The notes under the pieces are model-generated. The model saw only the letters and a program-made list of their open reading frames with translations. It was not told where the DNA came from and did not search any database. The position numbers and the translations under genes were made by a program. DNA of 64,000 nt from Batillaria attramentaria (lineage: Eukaryota; Mollusca; Gastropoda; Batillariidae), in the NCBI GenBank assembly GCA_018292915.2, contig JACVVK020000053.1:980001-1044000 (forward strand), in the 5' to 3' direction. Position 1 is the stretch's first letter; the number at the start of each line of letters is the position of its first letter. Below, one piece after another: positions 12,038 through 24,909 of the stretch.

Positions 12038-12936
12038 CTGTCTGTCTCGCCTTTCGCAATATGGCATGCTGGCTTGGAGGCAGCTTAACAAGTGTTTTTC
12101 TTGTGTGCTGAAGGCAAGGAACGATCCACAGTATTTTCACGACTCCTTTCTTCGCTAAGTTTTATCACACGCTCCATCCGCACATGTTTTTTTAATCACC
12201 TCCATCTTTCCAGTGCAATAACTTGTCGATCAACAGTAATACGTTCAGCTTTTTCACACCTGGGGAGTCGTTTTACATCGGTCTGTGTGTCCTAAGGAAA
12301 CGATTCAAAGTGTTTGCTGTGTCCATTGTCGTACCGTTCTCTGTCTAGCCCGTGCTAATGTACGGCCGGTATCGATGGTTCTCAAACCGTATCGAAATAC
12401 GATATGACATTCTTTTCATGCCTGCATTATACATCAGTTGATAGCACTCTAGTTTCGCCCAGATACCGCCATTGCCAGCACTTACATTTCGTCGCGATTT
12501 GGAGTCAGATAGGAACTATTGAATTGGGGCCCGTGCAAAGAACTGTTGCATCGCCTTGATCAAACAACCGTAGTAGATTTTCAGCAAGTACAATCATGTA
12601 TTCTGGTTCCGTAACGAGCTGATTCGGTAGACGCGCCGTTTAGGTACGTTCAGGTGCAGAGTATGATCAAAACGAGACTTGCTCCATTGTAAAGACGGGG
12701 AAGTAAGGGGGGGGGGGGGGAGGGCGGGGATAGTTTAGTTAAGTTCAAAATGACATCTCTGCTCTTGGAGAAAACAAAATCCATACGCGTTCCAATCTCC
12801 AAGAAGACGTCTCCCCAGTCTCTGAGACTGTTACAATATTGGGAAGGTTACCAAGTGCCCTGTCTCCTCCTTTCAGGGTCGACAGTCGGCCACTGACTGC
12901 CTCTTCAGTTCGCACACCCCTGTGTTCTGACTATTC

Positions 12937-12948
12937 TGCGCATGCGCG
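12937..12948. promoter_or_regulatory. NRF1 consensus palindrome, orphan
   Basis: TGCGCATGCGCG fits the NRF1 consensus YGCGCAYGCGCR exactly. No gene start was recognised nearby; the surrounding 12.85-13.15 kb is moderately CpG-rich. Confidence 0.4.
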
Positions 12949-13466
12949 GCGGTACCTAAACGGGACGTAGCCCCAACATGTTTTCAACAGCTTTTTGAAG
13001 AAGTAGTCATACCGGACCTAAAATGACGCGAACAACCCACTTGTTTCAGAATAGCGCCACCATCAGATAACGGCCCCTTGATCGCGATTGCGATAGTGTT
13101 CCCTTACCCATTATTGGCCGTTGGCATGGAGACGAGCCCGTAAATAAAGAACATGGCTGTGAGATAAGGGGGAGAGCGGGGCTAGTGTGGTGTGACCGGG
13201 TAGGCGAGGAAAGATAGCATTATCGCCGGTACCATCGCTGATGTTATCGTTAGCACTGAGTGGATCCCAGAGTCATGGGGACAAGTTGTCGGGTACCCAA
13301 AGTGTATGCGGTGCATAGCACGCTTTTTCTCCGTATGCAGGGGCTGAACTCCCGCACGGAGCGATAGTGGGGTACAGGAATCTGCACGGTGAATGATCAC
13401 ACATTTAAAATGTATTTTCCGACCCTCAAGGGTCACTGGAAATTAAAGGAAACACACACACACATT

Positions 13467-13471
<5 letters not shown>

Positions 13472-13555
<84 letters not shown>
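13472..13555. repeat. (AT)n microsatellite
   Basis: About 42 AT units, fully self-complementary and able to form a cruciform. Confidence 0.97.
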
Positions 13556-13557
<2 letters not shown>

Positions 13558-14389
13558 CAGGCACCTGTGGCATAATTCTAACATACGTGTTAACACTGCG
13601 CTCACAGAGGAACAGTGATAAGAGTGCTGATGCATGTACCTAACCGCAGAACACATTTCGGTACCACGAACGAGTATTCCCCGTTCTTCCGGTTCAATTC
13701 TCCCTGCCCGCGAACGTAGAATCCACGGCACACGCGAGACCAGTGAGGCCTTGTATGCGAAAATCAAGCAAGAGTAACGGTTTCTTTAACTGTTCTCAGT
13801 CTTGCAAAGGAGATTTCTTTTCCTACTGATATTCTCCATTCGAGAGATCTGGAAATTTCACCGTGTTTGCGTTGGAGGAGGGAGCAGAAAATGTTGACGA
13901 TTGGTGACGTCACCATTGAGGTGTTTTTGTGCGTTGAGTAATGGTGAGAAGCATGACGTCAGGTTGATGGTTTGAATGATAGTTTAAAGCCAGGGATTGC
14001 GACTGAGAGAAGTGGAGAAAAACGTGTTGTGTAGTGAATATAATCTTACCATTGATACAAAACGTCTTTTCAGTCGGACTGTTAGATGTCTGAAATCTCG
14101 AAACACGCACAAGGTGGTTCTAAATAAGTTACATTGTAGGACTAGAGTTCAGTAAAGGGGTGAGTATTCTCGGTAAGCACGAGCAACATTTTGTACAGTC
14201 TGGCTACCCATGTGGTTGCTCGGTTGGTTTATGCAGTGTTCACAGACCGCTCTTTTTTATAATGGTTATGAGATATCGTCAGATGATCAGACGTTTTTAT
14301 ATTCCGCACTTAACTGGACTGCCAGTACTGTTCGTTATCAAGTTTTTCCTTCTCCAAAACGCCCTCCGTTTTTTTTTTGTTTTTTTTTT

Positions 14390-14422
14390 TGTGGTGGTGG
14401 TGGTGGTGGTGGTGGTGGTGGT

Positions 14423-14478
<56 letters not shown>

Positions 14479-14490
14479 TTGTTGTTGTTG
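14390..14490. repeat. (GTG)n-(GT)n-(GTT)n compound tract
   Basis: Three abutting simple repeats, flanked by poly-T. Confidence 0.95.
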
Positions 14491-15268
14491 TTTTTTGTTT
14501 TTTTTGTTTTGTTTTGTGGGGGGGGGGGGGGATTTTAATTTCCTTTTACATTTTCCCTTATGTTAACATAGTTTGTCCTTCTGTAATTTCTTCCTTTCTC
14601 TGGAACACTTGCAGGGGATGCGACAGTTTTCCTTATAACCGAATCATTCACACTGACTGCATATGCATAAAATACCCTCAGTCATTCCTGTCTACGCGAA
14701 AACTACCCCGGAGGCGTTATGGGACTGGGGTGGCAAGAAAGGGGGGGGGGGGGGGGTAAGGGAGGTAATCATTAGCCAGTAGCTGAGAACGAAATCTGAC
14801 CAGCTTCAGTGAAAAAGCTGGCCAAGGAATCGCTTTTGCTTTGCTGGATTCTCGACTCTGTAGGTATTTCTCCAGTCTCGATTAGAATTCATGATAAGAC
14901 ACAGGTGTGCAGGTAAGGGGCTATCGTTTATCTGTAGTTGTACACACACCAAAGCTCGTCAGTGAGAAATATGAAAAGTGGCGGCAGCACGAAGGCGAGA
15001 ATCTGACGGTGGTAAGTCAGTGGAGAGCGGCCAGGTTATTGACACGAGTCAATTTTATCAGCTTAGACGATTTTAGATCATTTTCTTTCGCAAACGTGGA
15101 AACGATGTTCTGATCATCAATACAAATAAAGTCTGTATGGCCAGGGTATCAGTTTCTACGCCTTATATTTCTCTCATCTGATTTTTTTCTTCAAACCAAA
15201 ACAAAAAGTAGTCTCGCTGGACGCACGAACGGACGGACACTGAGACGCATGGTTCGTGTGAGCAACTA

Positions 15269-15270
<2 letters not shown>

Positions 15271-15335
<65 letters not shown>
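15271..15335. repeat. (AC)n microsatellite
   Basis: About 32 uninterrupted AC units. Confidence 0.97.
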
Positions 15336-15336
<1 letters not shown>

Positions 15337-16071
15337 GCAAAGCGTTAGTTAGACAGCTTTGCTGATATTGCGCTCCACCATCAATCAAGATTTTGTGTGT
15401 GTGTGTGTACGTCCAACAACACCCAAAAGCCACACCAACCAATACCAAAGCCGCATATTGTCAGTCAAGAGCCGATAACCCTGTCCTGGCAAGCCGATCA
15501 AGTGTGGGCCGAGCATTATTTATGAGCGGCGTGGCAAAAAGGAAAGTGTGTGCACTGCTGCAGATAGGCGCGGCGACCGGCAGGAGGGACAGATCTCACT
15601 TCAGATATCACCGTCACCGTCACCTCTTGCCCGGTTTCCAGGGCTTGTCAAAAACTGCTGGGACGACTTTCACTGCCTTCTCAAGCCGGCTTTTAAACCC
15701 TCTTCTCGCCCGATTATCGGCACAGTTTCCAAATGTCGCGGCGGAAATGAAGTTGGCGGATATTTAAATCCCTAAGATCGAGATATCTCATGCACGGATG
15801 GCAGCCATTTTGGACAAACAGGGTTTTGGAAGTGAATGGCGGGAAGGGTGAAGCATCAACTCCACGACTTATGGACGGGCCATCGGGGGCTGAATTCTTT
15901 TCACACTTTGTCATTCTTAGTTAGGAAATTAATTTCTTCGATGATTACATGGGATCATTTCATTTGTGTCGATGCCACCACGATTGGGCAAGATCTATCG
16001 TGGTAAGACTGAAGTCACCGTGATTGGAAAACGCTTATCTCCCTTTCCCAGCGCCCTCCCGACACTCTCTG

Positions 16072-16083
16072 CGCGCGTGCGCA
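16072..16083. promoter_or_regulatory. NRF1-like motif, orphan
   Basis: CGCGCGTGCGCA fits the reverse consensus YGCGCRTGCGCR. An inverted CCAAT (ATTGG) occurs about 50 bp upstream and a TTATCTCCCTT motif at 16035. Promoter-like context but no coding exon recognised. Confidence 0.35.
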
Positions 16084-16229
16084 GTGGTGCGTTCACGATG
16101 TATGGAGAGAAGAACGTTGGCTGACCCATAGGGCAGCGTTTTCGTCGAACTAATCCACTAACTTTACTACAGACATTCTGTCAGTTCAGTCTGGGGTTTT
16201 GTCTGCAAGCGCTTAAAATAAACTGTAAA

Positions 16230-16601
16230 GTGACTACACTGACAGCAAGTCAAGTCAACACATAGAGGTACAGTAGAGGAATAAGTGACTACACTGACAG
16301 CAAGTCAAGTCAACACATAGAGGTACAGTGAGTAGAGGAATAAGTGACTACACTGACAGCAAGTCAAGTCAACCCATAGAGGTACAGTGAGTAGAGGAAT
16401 AAGTGACTACACTGACAGCAAGTCAAGTCAACCCATAGAGGTACAGTGAGTAGAGGAATAAGTGACTACACTGACAGCAAGTCAAGTCAACACATAGAGG
16501 TACAGTGAGTAGAGGAATAAGTGACTACACTGACAGCAAGTCAAGTCAACCCATAGAGGTACAGTGAGGTACAGTGAGGTACAGTGAGGTACAGTAGAGG
16601 A
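16230..16601. repeat. 59-bp minisatellite with nested 11-bp repeat
   Basis: Six copies of a unit starting GTGACTACACTGACAGCAAG; the first is 4 bp short and the rest are exactly 59 bp apart, with C/A variation at one site. The last copy ends in four copies of GAGGTACAGT(G). Confidence 0.96.
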
Positions 16602-17146
16602 ATTGGAAAAGAAAGAAACTGTATCAGTAGTTGTTGTCACTGTGACTTTCACAACGTCCACAATCATCTCACCAAAATGATGAACAGAATCAGAGAGAGG
16701 TTCAGGTCTTTTGAGCAGACTTAAAATTAGGTTTATTAATCAGTCGTCAGAGCACGAGGCTATTCTAGACAGTAGAGGTAAGAATGAAACAATATGTCAA
16801 AACATGTATGAGCCGCCTATGAAATGTAATCCTAGTGAAAGCTGAACGTTTACGGAGGATGAAAGAAACATTTACTATAGTCTCAATACGTTTGTCAGTC
16901 ATGCAACAACGCTGTGGAAAACTTGTTACCGAATACGCTTAACTAGTGCATCACAATCAATCGGGACACTGACTGTATGGCATCTGATACCATTGTGGTG
17001 ACTCGGGTTGGCGTTTATGTCTACGTAGGTAAAAGCGTACCGCGTACTGAGCAGACGACGTTATTTGGTTGCGGACTGAAGAGCAGCTAGACGGTGCTGA
17101 TTGGTGGTTAGTTTAGCAACTTGGTCTTAACGGCGTACGCGCGTAC

Positions 17147-17377
17147 GGTACAGGTATGGAAGCGGAGTTAGGCCAAAGGAAGTCATTATCTATTATTAGA
17201 AGCCGGTACAGGTATGGAAGCGGAGTTAGGCCAAAGGAAGTCATTATCTATTATTAGAAGCCGGTACAGGTATGGAAGCGGAGTTAGGCCAAAGGAAGTC
17301 ATTATCTATTATTAGAAGCCGGTACAGGTATGGAAGCGGAGTTAGGCCAAAGGAAGTCATTATCTATTATTAGAAGC
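17147..17377. repeat. 58-bp minisatellite
   Basis: Four essentially identical copies starting GGTACAGGTATGGAAGCGG at 17147, 17205, 17263 and 17321, so recently amplified. Confidence 0.97.
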
Positions 17378-18874
17378 GGCAAAGTCACAAAAATGGTCGC
17401 AATCATGATGGCCAAAATTAACATATATTCATTTCATAAACAGGTTTAGAGTATTGTAAGCGGTAGTCTTTCCCATCAGAACTCATTACAAAACATAACT
17501 TGACGACTTTAATGAATTAGGAATCTGACTCGCTTTGTTTGCAGTGTCTGTACACCAGTGATTACTGGCAAGAAGTAACTGTTCTTCCTCCCCCGCCCCC
17601 TGTCTCTCTTTCACATACACATGCCGGGGTGGGAGTGGGGTAGGGGAGGTCGTATGCCGTACTTTATCAAAGGTGATCGTAGACAATCTGTTTCCAGGGT
17701 TTTCAGTGTTTTGTGCAAACTCGGACCAAAAACCGTCTCAACGACACCACGTTCAGAAGTACAGTACCAGCAGCGAGCAGTGTCTGTCTCAGTCACTTCT
17801 GCCAGTCAGTGTACCGACCTACAAAAGTTTCTGCAAACTTTGGAAACCTCGTCGTTCAGACCTCCATCTCCCCCCCCCCCCCCGGCTACACCCCCCCTCC
17901 CCTCCGCCGGGCACATACTGCAAGTTAGTCCCCTCTGATCACCAGCTTTCAGCGTTGCAACTCATGTCGGCCGCCGTCCGGCGTTCCCGGCGAAATCTGT
18001 GAGTCTGTCAGACAGGAAGGGATGACTGTTTAACCATTCGGACAGATTAATTAAAACGATCAGTGGTACCAGCTATTTATCGACTCATGACTTTCTCTCC
18101 CAGCCTTCTCCTCTCTCTCTCTCTCTCTCGTCCCGCCCTCGCCATCGCCTCAGGGGATAAACATCTCGTGCACCAGACGATATGACGTAGCGTGTTAGCG
18201 CGCGATAATGGCGGCCAGGGTTGTCTCCCGTTTTTTGGCGGCTACCACAAATGATGGGGTGTAATCGAGCAGAAGGGGAGATAACCGCCGTATAGCCTTT
18301 TAGTGCAAACTGCGATTTATCTTTTAATGAAAATCGGTCTGTCAGTTTTCATCCCCAGCACGGCATCGGCGTTAAAAAGCTAACAAGTGGCGGCCATCTC
18401 GCGAGGTTAGCTTCGGCACGCGCGCCAGTTGGCAAGCGCGCGCGTACAAGGGAGATAACCCACTGCAGCCCTTCCGAAGCCAGTCATTTAGCTGGAATCA
18501 CAAAGTTTCCAACGACGAGATAGCTGAAGCGAGATAGGCCGGGACGAACGGACGATTTTTTAATGAACTGACGAGAGGAATCTTTTGGAGGCGGTCGGGT
18601 GTTTGCCGGCGAGGTGGGTTTTGAGGAGGGTCTGATAACGGCTTGATTTCTTGCCGGCCCAGATCTTACAAGGCGATATTGCTGTCATCAAAACTCGGTA
18701 ACGCCGCCACTGGATCAGATTCGCCGTCTACTCATCTCTGTGTGCAAGAGGAGGAAGCCGCTTGATAGGTGGCGCACAGATAAAAAATACCCGTACACCC
18801 CCCTTGCAACAACCCCCTCCCCCTTACTTCAGTCAGTGCTGCTTCAGTGTATCCACATAACACTGCCGTCTTCA
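17378..18874. other. CpG-containing intergenic block, no gene recognised
   Basis: Contains several CpG- and GATA-rich stretches, a TTATCTCCCTT-type motif on each side (18273 and 18448), poly-C at 17870-17884 and (CT)n near 18110. No exon pattern was recognised. Confidence 0.4.
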
Positions 18875-18899
18875 CACACACGTCACACACACACACACG

Positions 18900-18938
<39 letters not shown>
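18875..18938. repeat. (AC)n microsatellite with GTC interruptions
   Basis: AC units interrupted twice by GTC near the left end. Confidence 0.93.
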
Positions 18939-18939
<1 letters not shown>

Positions 18940-18943
18940 GTTG

Positions 18944-19380
18944 GAAAGTTACTGGTGGACACATTGGAAATTTGCTAGTGTAAACATTGGAAACTTGCTA
19001 GTGTAAACATTGGAAACGTGCTAGTGTAAACATTGGAAACTTGCTAGTGTAAACATTGGAAACTTGCTAGTGTAAACATTGGAAACTTGCTAGTGTAAAC
19101 ATTGGAAACTTGCTGGTGTAAACATTGGAAGCTTGCTGGTGGAAACATTGGAAACTTGCTAGTGTAAACATTGGAAACTTGCTGGTGTAAACATTGGAAA
19201 CTTGCTGGTGTAAACATTGGAAACTTGCTGGTGTAAACATTGGAAACTTGCTAGTGTAAACATTGGAAGCTTGCTAGTGGAAACATTGGAAACTTGCTAG
19301 TGTAAACATTGGAAACTTGCTGGTGTAAACATTGGAAGCTTGCTGGTGGAAACATTGGAAACGTACTAATGGAAACATTG
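18944..19380. repeat. 23-bp minisatellite
   Basis: About 19 copies of ACTTGCTAGTGTAAACATTGGAA. Copies vary at two sites (CTAG/CTGG and GTGTAAA/GTGGAAA), with the variants interspersed; the array immediately follows an (AC)n tract. Confidence 0.96.
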
Positions 19381-19657
19381 AAAAACCGGCTTCGAAAACA
19401 ATTATTATGAACGAGATTATGCCGGATAGACGCGGACCAAATGACGGTAAGGAAAACCCCCGATGCGGTTTCAACTGATCCCCGATATAGTCAAAACTAG
19501 TGGACATTTTGTAACAGAGAAACGTGGTCCAGTTTTTCCATAATTATCACAGTGAGTTAGTCTGTTCCCACAATGTCAGTCGAGGGAAACTGCACCAAAA
19601 ATGAAGTAAAAGTATAACACTTAGGAAATGACCCTTTAACTCAGTGCTTGTCAGCGT

Positions 19658-19682
19658 GTGTGTGTGTGTGCGTCAGTGCTTC

Positions 19683-19747
<65 letters not shown>
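19658..19747. repeat. (GT)n microsatellite, interrupted
   Basis: Two GT blocks separated by 'cgtcagtgcttccc', then a third short block to 19772. Confidence 0.94.
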
Positions 19748-19748
<1 letters not shown>

Positions 19749-20851
19749 GGCTGTGCCGGTGTGTGTGTGTGTCGGTGAGAGAGAGAGATCTAGCTGTCAC
19801 TCATTGCCTGCCTACATCCCGGGCTTTGCGGAGGGTAATAAAGAGGTTTGTGAAGCCTGACATTAGCCATGGCACGGGAACAGACGTGCTCTCTCGCTCT
19901 TTTTTCATCTTTCGTTCTGTTAAAATTAAACCGATATATTCTCCCGATAAGAGGCCCGTCTATCGCCCGATGTTTCCCTGATAGCGTGTATCCTGTTACT
20001 CAGATGTCATTGTCCTACAAATAACAGACCTCGGCACTATGAGATCACGCCAGAACTTGATACGCTATCATTGTCGGCCTTATCTCCCTTTGCTGAGTTT
20101 TGCGCGCCAATTGTGTGTCGATGGGGGCTGATAGGAGTTCGCAATATCACGGCCTTATCCTCGCCAGTCCTCGAGTTACAACTCTCCGCCCACAGCGACA
20201 AACACCAGAAACGTTAGACGGCCATCGAAAACAGCGCCCATCTACGATAACGTTTCATTAAAACTCTCCGGTCCCGCTGGTTCGTAATATTCTCTCCTGC
20301 CGGAAATGCATTGTGGTGCCGAGTTGCTACCCCTGTTCGATAGATGGCGGTGGTGAGAACCGCCTGCCAGTTTGGCGAGGCGACACGTAGCGAGAGTGAA
20401 AGACACCATAATGGGCGGGAGGCGTTTGGAATGGGAAGCTGGCGAAACAGCGTCTTGTGACGCTGCACGTTTTTCATAACTTTCACTGTGGGAGCGCTCC
20501 TCGCTTCGATGCCCGATCAGCTTCTGTTGAAATTTCAATCGCGCAACTGAGATAAGGGAGAGTAGTGGCATATCCGCCGCCGCTGGGACTCGACGCCCCG
20601 TCGCCCGAGTGACTCGGAAAGACTTCAGTAGCCGGGCTTGTAGTCGAGTTTTTGAAGTCACACTGAGACAGAGACACGGTTATGTTTGTAACGTACGTCT
20701 CAGTATGTGTGCAGGCAAGCGGATTGTCGTCTTCGACTGATCTGAAACCAATTATGCCAAGAACTTACACGTCAGTGACCTGAAACTGGGTCACCGCAGT
20801 AAAAGCTTGATGTGATGCATCCGCCGGCCTAGTGTTGGCCCAAGACCCGGG

Positions 20852-21036
20852 ACAGTCGAGCCGGCGGTAGAGCATTGGACTCGGACTTTCAGTCACGGTG
20901 TTCGGGTCGTGAGTTCGATTCCCGGCTGGGGTCAAATACTTGTGCTGGCCTATTTATTTCATTGTTCCGTCTGTGGTATCACCTGTACGTCACGGACTGG
21001 TGGAAAAGACGTTAAATGCGTAAACTCCACCCACCT
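20852..21036 (+). mobile_element. SINE family A
   Basis: Head 'gagccggcggtagagcattgg', B box GAGTTCGATTCCCGG, body 'acttgtgctggcctattt', 'ttccgtctgtggtatcacc', 'ggaaaagacgttaaa'. Confidence 0.82.
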
Positions 21037-21340
21037 CACTCTAGTCGGTGTTGGCCCGTTCTTGAAATCTATCGGCTATCCAGTCCCTTAAAGACTATAT
21101 TATCCTCAGTCTACCGTGCGATAGCGTAGCGGATATAATCGTTAACGCCCTCAGTCGGAGTCAGCGTAGTTTGTCCTAAATTTCACTGAAGAGTTGACCT
21201 AACCGGCGACCGGACTCTGTGTGTGTGTGTGTGTGTGTTTGCTGGAAACTCAGCAGTTCTTCAGCTCTAGGTTGCCAGATGGTTGAGAATCATCATCGTC
21301 TGACATCATCATCATCTGGCAGCTTTCTCCAAATGCAGCG

Positions 21341-21514
21341 GGGAGCCGGGGTGGCCGCCGAATGGTAGAGCGTTGGACTTTCCATGCTCGGGTCGTGAGT
21401 TCGAATCCCGGATGGGGCCAGATATTTGTGATGGCCGCCTTTTTCTCGTTGCCCCGTCTTTGATATCACCCTTACGTGGTGGAAAAGGACGTTAAACTCC
21501 CAAACACCCACCCC
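21341..21514 (+). mobile_element. SINE family A, well preserved
   Basis: Close to the apparent family consensus: 'gggagccggggtggccgccgaa' head start, B box GAGTTCGAATCCCGG, then the full body ending 'ttaaactcccaaacaccca'. Confidence 0.87.
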
Positions 21515-23389
21515 TCCAAATTCAGCAGCCGGAAAGGCTACGTGTGACGCTTCAGCCTAACTGAGAAGAAAGAGAGAAAGGTCGGAATGACTGGCCATTG
21601 AAGAGCGACTCGTCATCTAGTGGAACTGGATATACACCATTTCCTGTGAGTGACGGATCCCGTATGACGGTCTGATCCCCCATGTCGTCTGACGCTTGGT
21701 CCCACGTTTATCAAATAATGAGTTATGAAATTGATCGGGGGTTCACGGGGCGCTACTCTCTGATCCAACAATCTTATCGCCCCTGATGCAGGGCCCAGGT
21801 CCCGTAATAATGGCGGAGACTCGAGCGGCACTGCCCTCCTGATAGGCCCCGGGGCCATTTGGTATTTTTCGCCGCATCTGACAGTTGTTGCTAACGGTTC
21901 TGGCGTGCTCTGACGCTTGCAGCGATTGCTTTTTGAGCGGACCTGTGACCCGGGATTAGAAGCGACAATCTGGAAGTCTCCCGCCAAAAGGATCTGAAGA
22001 GACTGAAAGTTGCAGGTCCAGGCGGGAACTAACACGGGAACCAAGCCAATGACAGCTCTTGATACCTCGACCTCTTAGCCACATGACTGGGGTTAAGGCG
22101 GGAACGTGAACTGACATCATATGACGCGGGATGATAATGCTGTTTGTTGCTGTAAGTCAATACTGATACCACCAAAACAAACGATGAACAAACAACCTGT
22201 GGTACAAAATGTCGAGATGACTGGGCCGGCCGGCGTGGGTTGAAGAAGAGATTTTCAAAGTGAAATGAAACGACCAGCGTCAGTAGTGGCATACTCTGCA
22301 CCGGATGGTGGGGACATTTTAGGGCCAAGTTTACAGCAGACGGCGAGAAAACTAGCCGTTCCCGGCATCTCCGTCCACAGGAAGGTCAGCTAAGACTGAT
22401 ACCGGGTACAGGCTGGTTGTCCAGTGCAGGCTGACTGACCAAGTCGAGTCGATCCAGGCTAGCCGCGCAGGTCATCCCTCAGACGGTTATGTCGGAACAA
22501 GAACCTGGAAAGAAGATCCAGCCCTCCACTCCCCCCACGAAGGGGTGTCCGATGCCGATAGGTAGACAGGAAGTAAAAATCGAGAAAAGCAACCCCCCCC
22601 CCCCCCCAAAAAAAAAAAAAAAAAAAAAGTAAATCACACAGCCTTGTCAATGCTCTATTTCGAGTGGTCACAGATTTATTGACATTCATTATTTGACAGA
22701 AACTTTTTTTCAGTGTAAAAGAAAGTACATCTTCTGTCTTGTATAAAACGGTAGTTTGGTGTCCTTGGGCAGATAACAGCCCCAACTTACACACTCTTTC
22801 GCTGAACAGCCCTTCTGCAAAAGTACTGCCACTTGCAATCGCGTCCCCTGAAACCTTCCGTACCCAAATCAGCCTCTTAGCTGAGATTTCCTTTTCGAAT
22901 AAGCACTGTCGCTGGTTTGGAGACGGTATGTGACAGGGGCTAGACCATCCCGCACCATCAGTTTTCTGCTAATTCCGCAGCGCCTGGTTATCACAAGGTC
23001 CCGATCCCTGCAGACGACCGACAAGGACTTAGAAGCGCACTTTGTGACTGATGGGTCCAAAGTCAGGCGGAGGGATCTCATCAGATGGGGCGGAGGAAGG
23101 AAAAGACAGGGAATCGAGAGGCCGACAACAAGTAGGATTATGGGCGGGTGTTGGGTCGAGATTGCATGCTGGCCAGATCGTATTGCCATCTTGTGGATAC
23201 ATTCTGATGACCCTTCCTGCTGACCTTTCCGCTGCCGGCTTCGGGAGTTGTACAGTCATCGGGTGTGTGATGTTATGAAAACGTTTTTATTTATTTTGTC
23301 TCATTCTCTCTCTCTCTCTCTCTTTTAACTGAAAGTTTCAAGTTCTTACGGTGTAAACCCGCGTGAACACTGTCTAGCTATTTAAAGGA

Positions 23390-23755
23390 GCTAATGCTAC
23401 CATCTTTAAGCTCACAGATCATTCTGAGCTGTTTTCGTGGAATCTATCACCACACCACTTTTTCAAGTAGCCAGCTGGACAGCGACAGCGTCTGTAATTA
23501 TGGCACTGAGCCAACAGAAACGTACTCGATGACTCGGCGACTACACTGAGTGCCGGATCCAGTAGTGTTGTAACAACAGTCGTAGAGTTTGAATGTTCGA
23601 CCGCTCGCGCAAAGCGTAAACAAGATTGTATCGCTTCAAGAGCTGTACAAATCATCAAGATAGAGTATTTCAAGCTACAAGTGGTTCCGAAACGGGAATC
23701 GAACCCACGACCACTCAGTGACAGTTCAGCGCTCTGCTGACCAGTACTGCTTTGC
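23390..23755 (-). mobile_element. SINE family B, reverse orientation
   Basis: On the minus strand: tRNA-like head (CTGGTCAGCAGAGCGCTGAA...GGGTTCGATTCCCG), then CTTGAAATACTCTATCTTGATGATT and a body ending GTAGCATTAGCTCCTTTAAA. This matches the element at 9905-10325 across about 170 bp of tail. Confidence 0.75.
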
Positions 23756-24660
23756 GCCGTCTCTCCGTAACAGGTTGATGCTTCGGCGGATACTCCGGAC
23801 AAAAGTCAACTCCAGCCGAAAGATTTGAAATCCACAAAATGTTTCAAAGGACAATCAGGTTGTTTGAAGATGGCTGTTTTTATTGAACTAGTGCAAAGTT
23901 ACATTACCACGCGAGAAAAAAACAATGATTTTTTTGTGTGTGAAAAGTTGCTTAATTAACCTTTTAATTGCTCTACTTTAGATAATGACATCAAACGATC
24001 AAATAATGGCACAAATTTCCCAAACAGAAAGTCAGTCAATGAAGCATTTGAAGCCATGCATATACATTATCACAACAGGGACATGGGTTCCCACCACGGC
24101 AAAATTGCACGCTAACAGGGATGGTACTTTATGGAGCCGCCAGTTTAGCCAGGATAAACGCGTTTAGGTCAAACGGGCGTTCAGTGATGAATTTCACGTT
24201 CTCATGCGCCTGTTTAGATCTAAACACGTTTATTCTAGCTGAACGCGCTTCATAATAATACTATCCCCGAACTCTCAGATAGTCCGGGCCTTATGGATGA
24301 TACATCATGATAACCTGTGTATATGTATGTAATTAACATAGTGCACTGCGCAAAAACGCATATAATTAGCATAATACTGCGAGGGGAAAAAAACATGCCG
24401 TCACGTTGCGGTGGAAATGGAATAAAAATGTTATGACAATAGCATCGTCATATTAATCCAGCCCGTAGATAGGCTCGCCGCACGCCTTCTCCCGCCAAGC
24501 ATCACACTGACTTAGTGACGACACACCGGCTGTTCCAGTCGGGTCCATATATGCAAAGTCCGGGGTCGCGCGACACTGAACGACTGCGTCGCCCGCTTTC
24601 GTGCTCTCTGGCAAATACCTTCTTTTTGATATTCAAGATACAAGCAAACAACAAAATCCA

Positions 24661-24709
24661 GCACACACACACGCTCGCGCGCGCGCGCACACACACACAC
24701 ACACACACT
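24661..24709. repeat. (AC)n-(GC)n-(AC)n compound tract
   Basis: AC units flanking a (GC)n core, a likely Z-DNA former. Confidence 0.93.
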
Positions 24710-24882
24710 GGTCGGTGTTCCTTGACACACTAGCTGAAATTTTGACAAAAGCGGTAGTTGCCTCCCTTCAAGTACACTATTCGTGACGAACGAACGGACA
24801 GGTTGATCACTGACGGAACAGTGACCGTGTCAGTGTTGTGAAGGCTCTTGTGAATCAGACAATCATTGAAAACAGAGTAAAG

Positions 24883-24909
24883 TGGGGGGGGGGGGGGGGG
24901 GGGGGGGGG
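24883..24909. repeat. G27 homopolymer
   Basis: One of the longest G-runs in the window. Confidence 0.92.

Noticed and set aside
18944..19380. CRISPR-like array of regularly spaced repeats.
   Set aside because: Repeats are directly adjacent without unique spacers, and the genome is eukaryotic; it is a minisatellite. The same applies to 16230-16601, 17147-17377 and 49744-50413.
20242..23189. Several minus-strand frames of 100-143 codons (20242-20661, 21613-22044, 22459-22794, 22869-23189).
   Set aside because: Low-complexity or unrecognised translations in CpG-rich sequence, with no consistent frame or splice signals between them.
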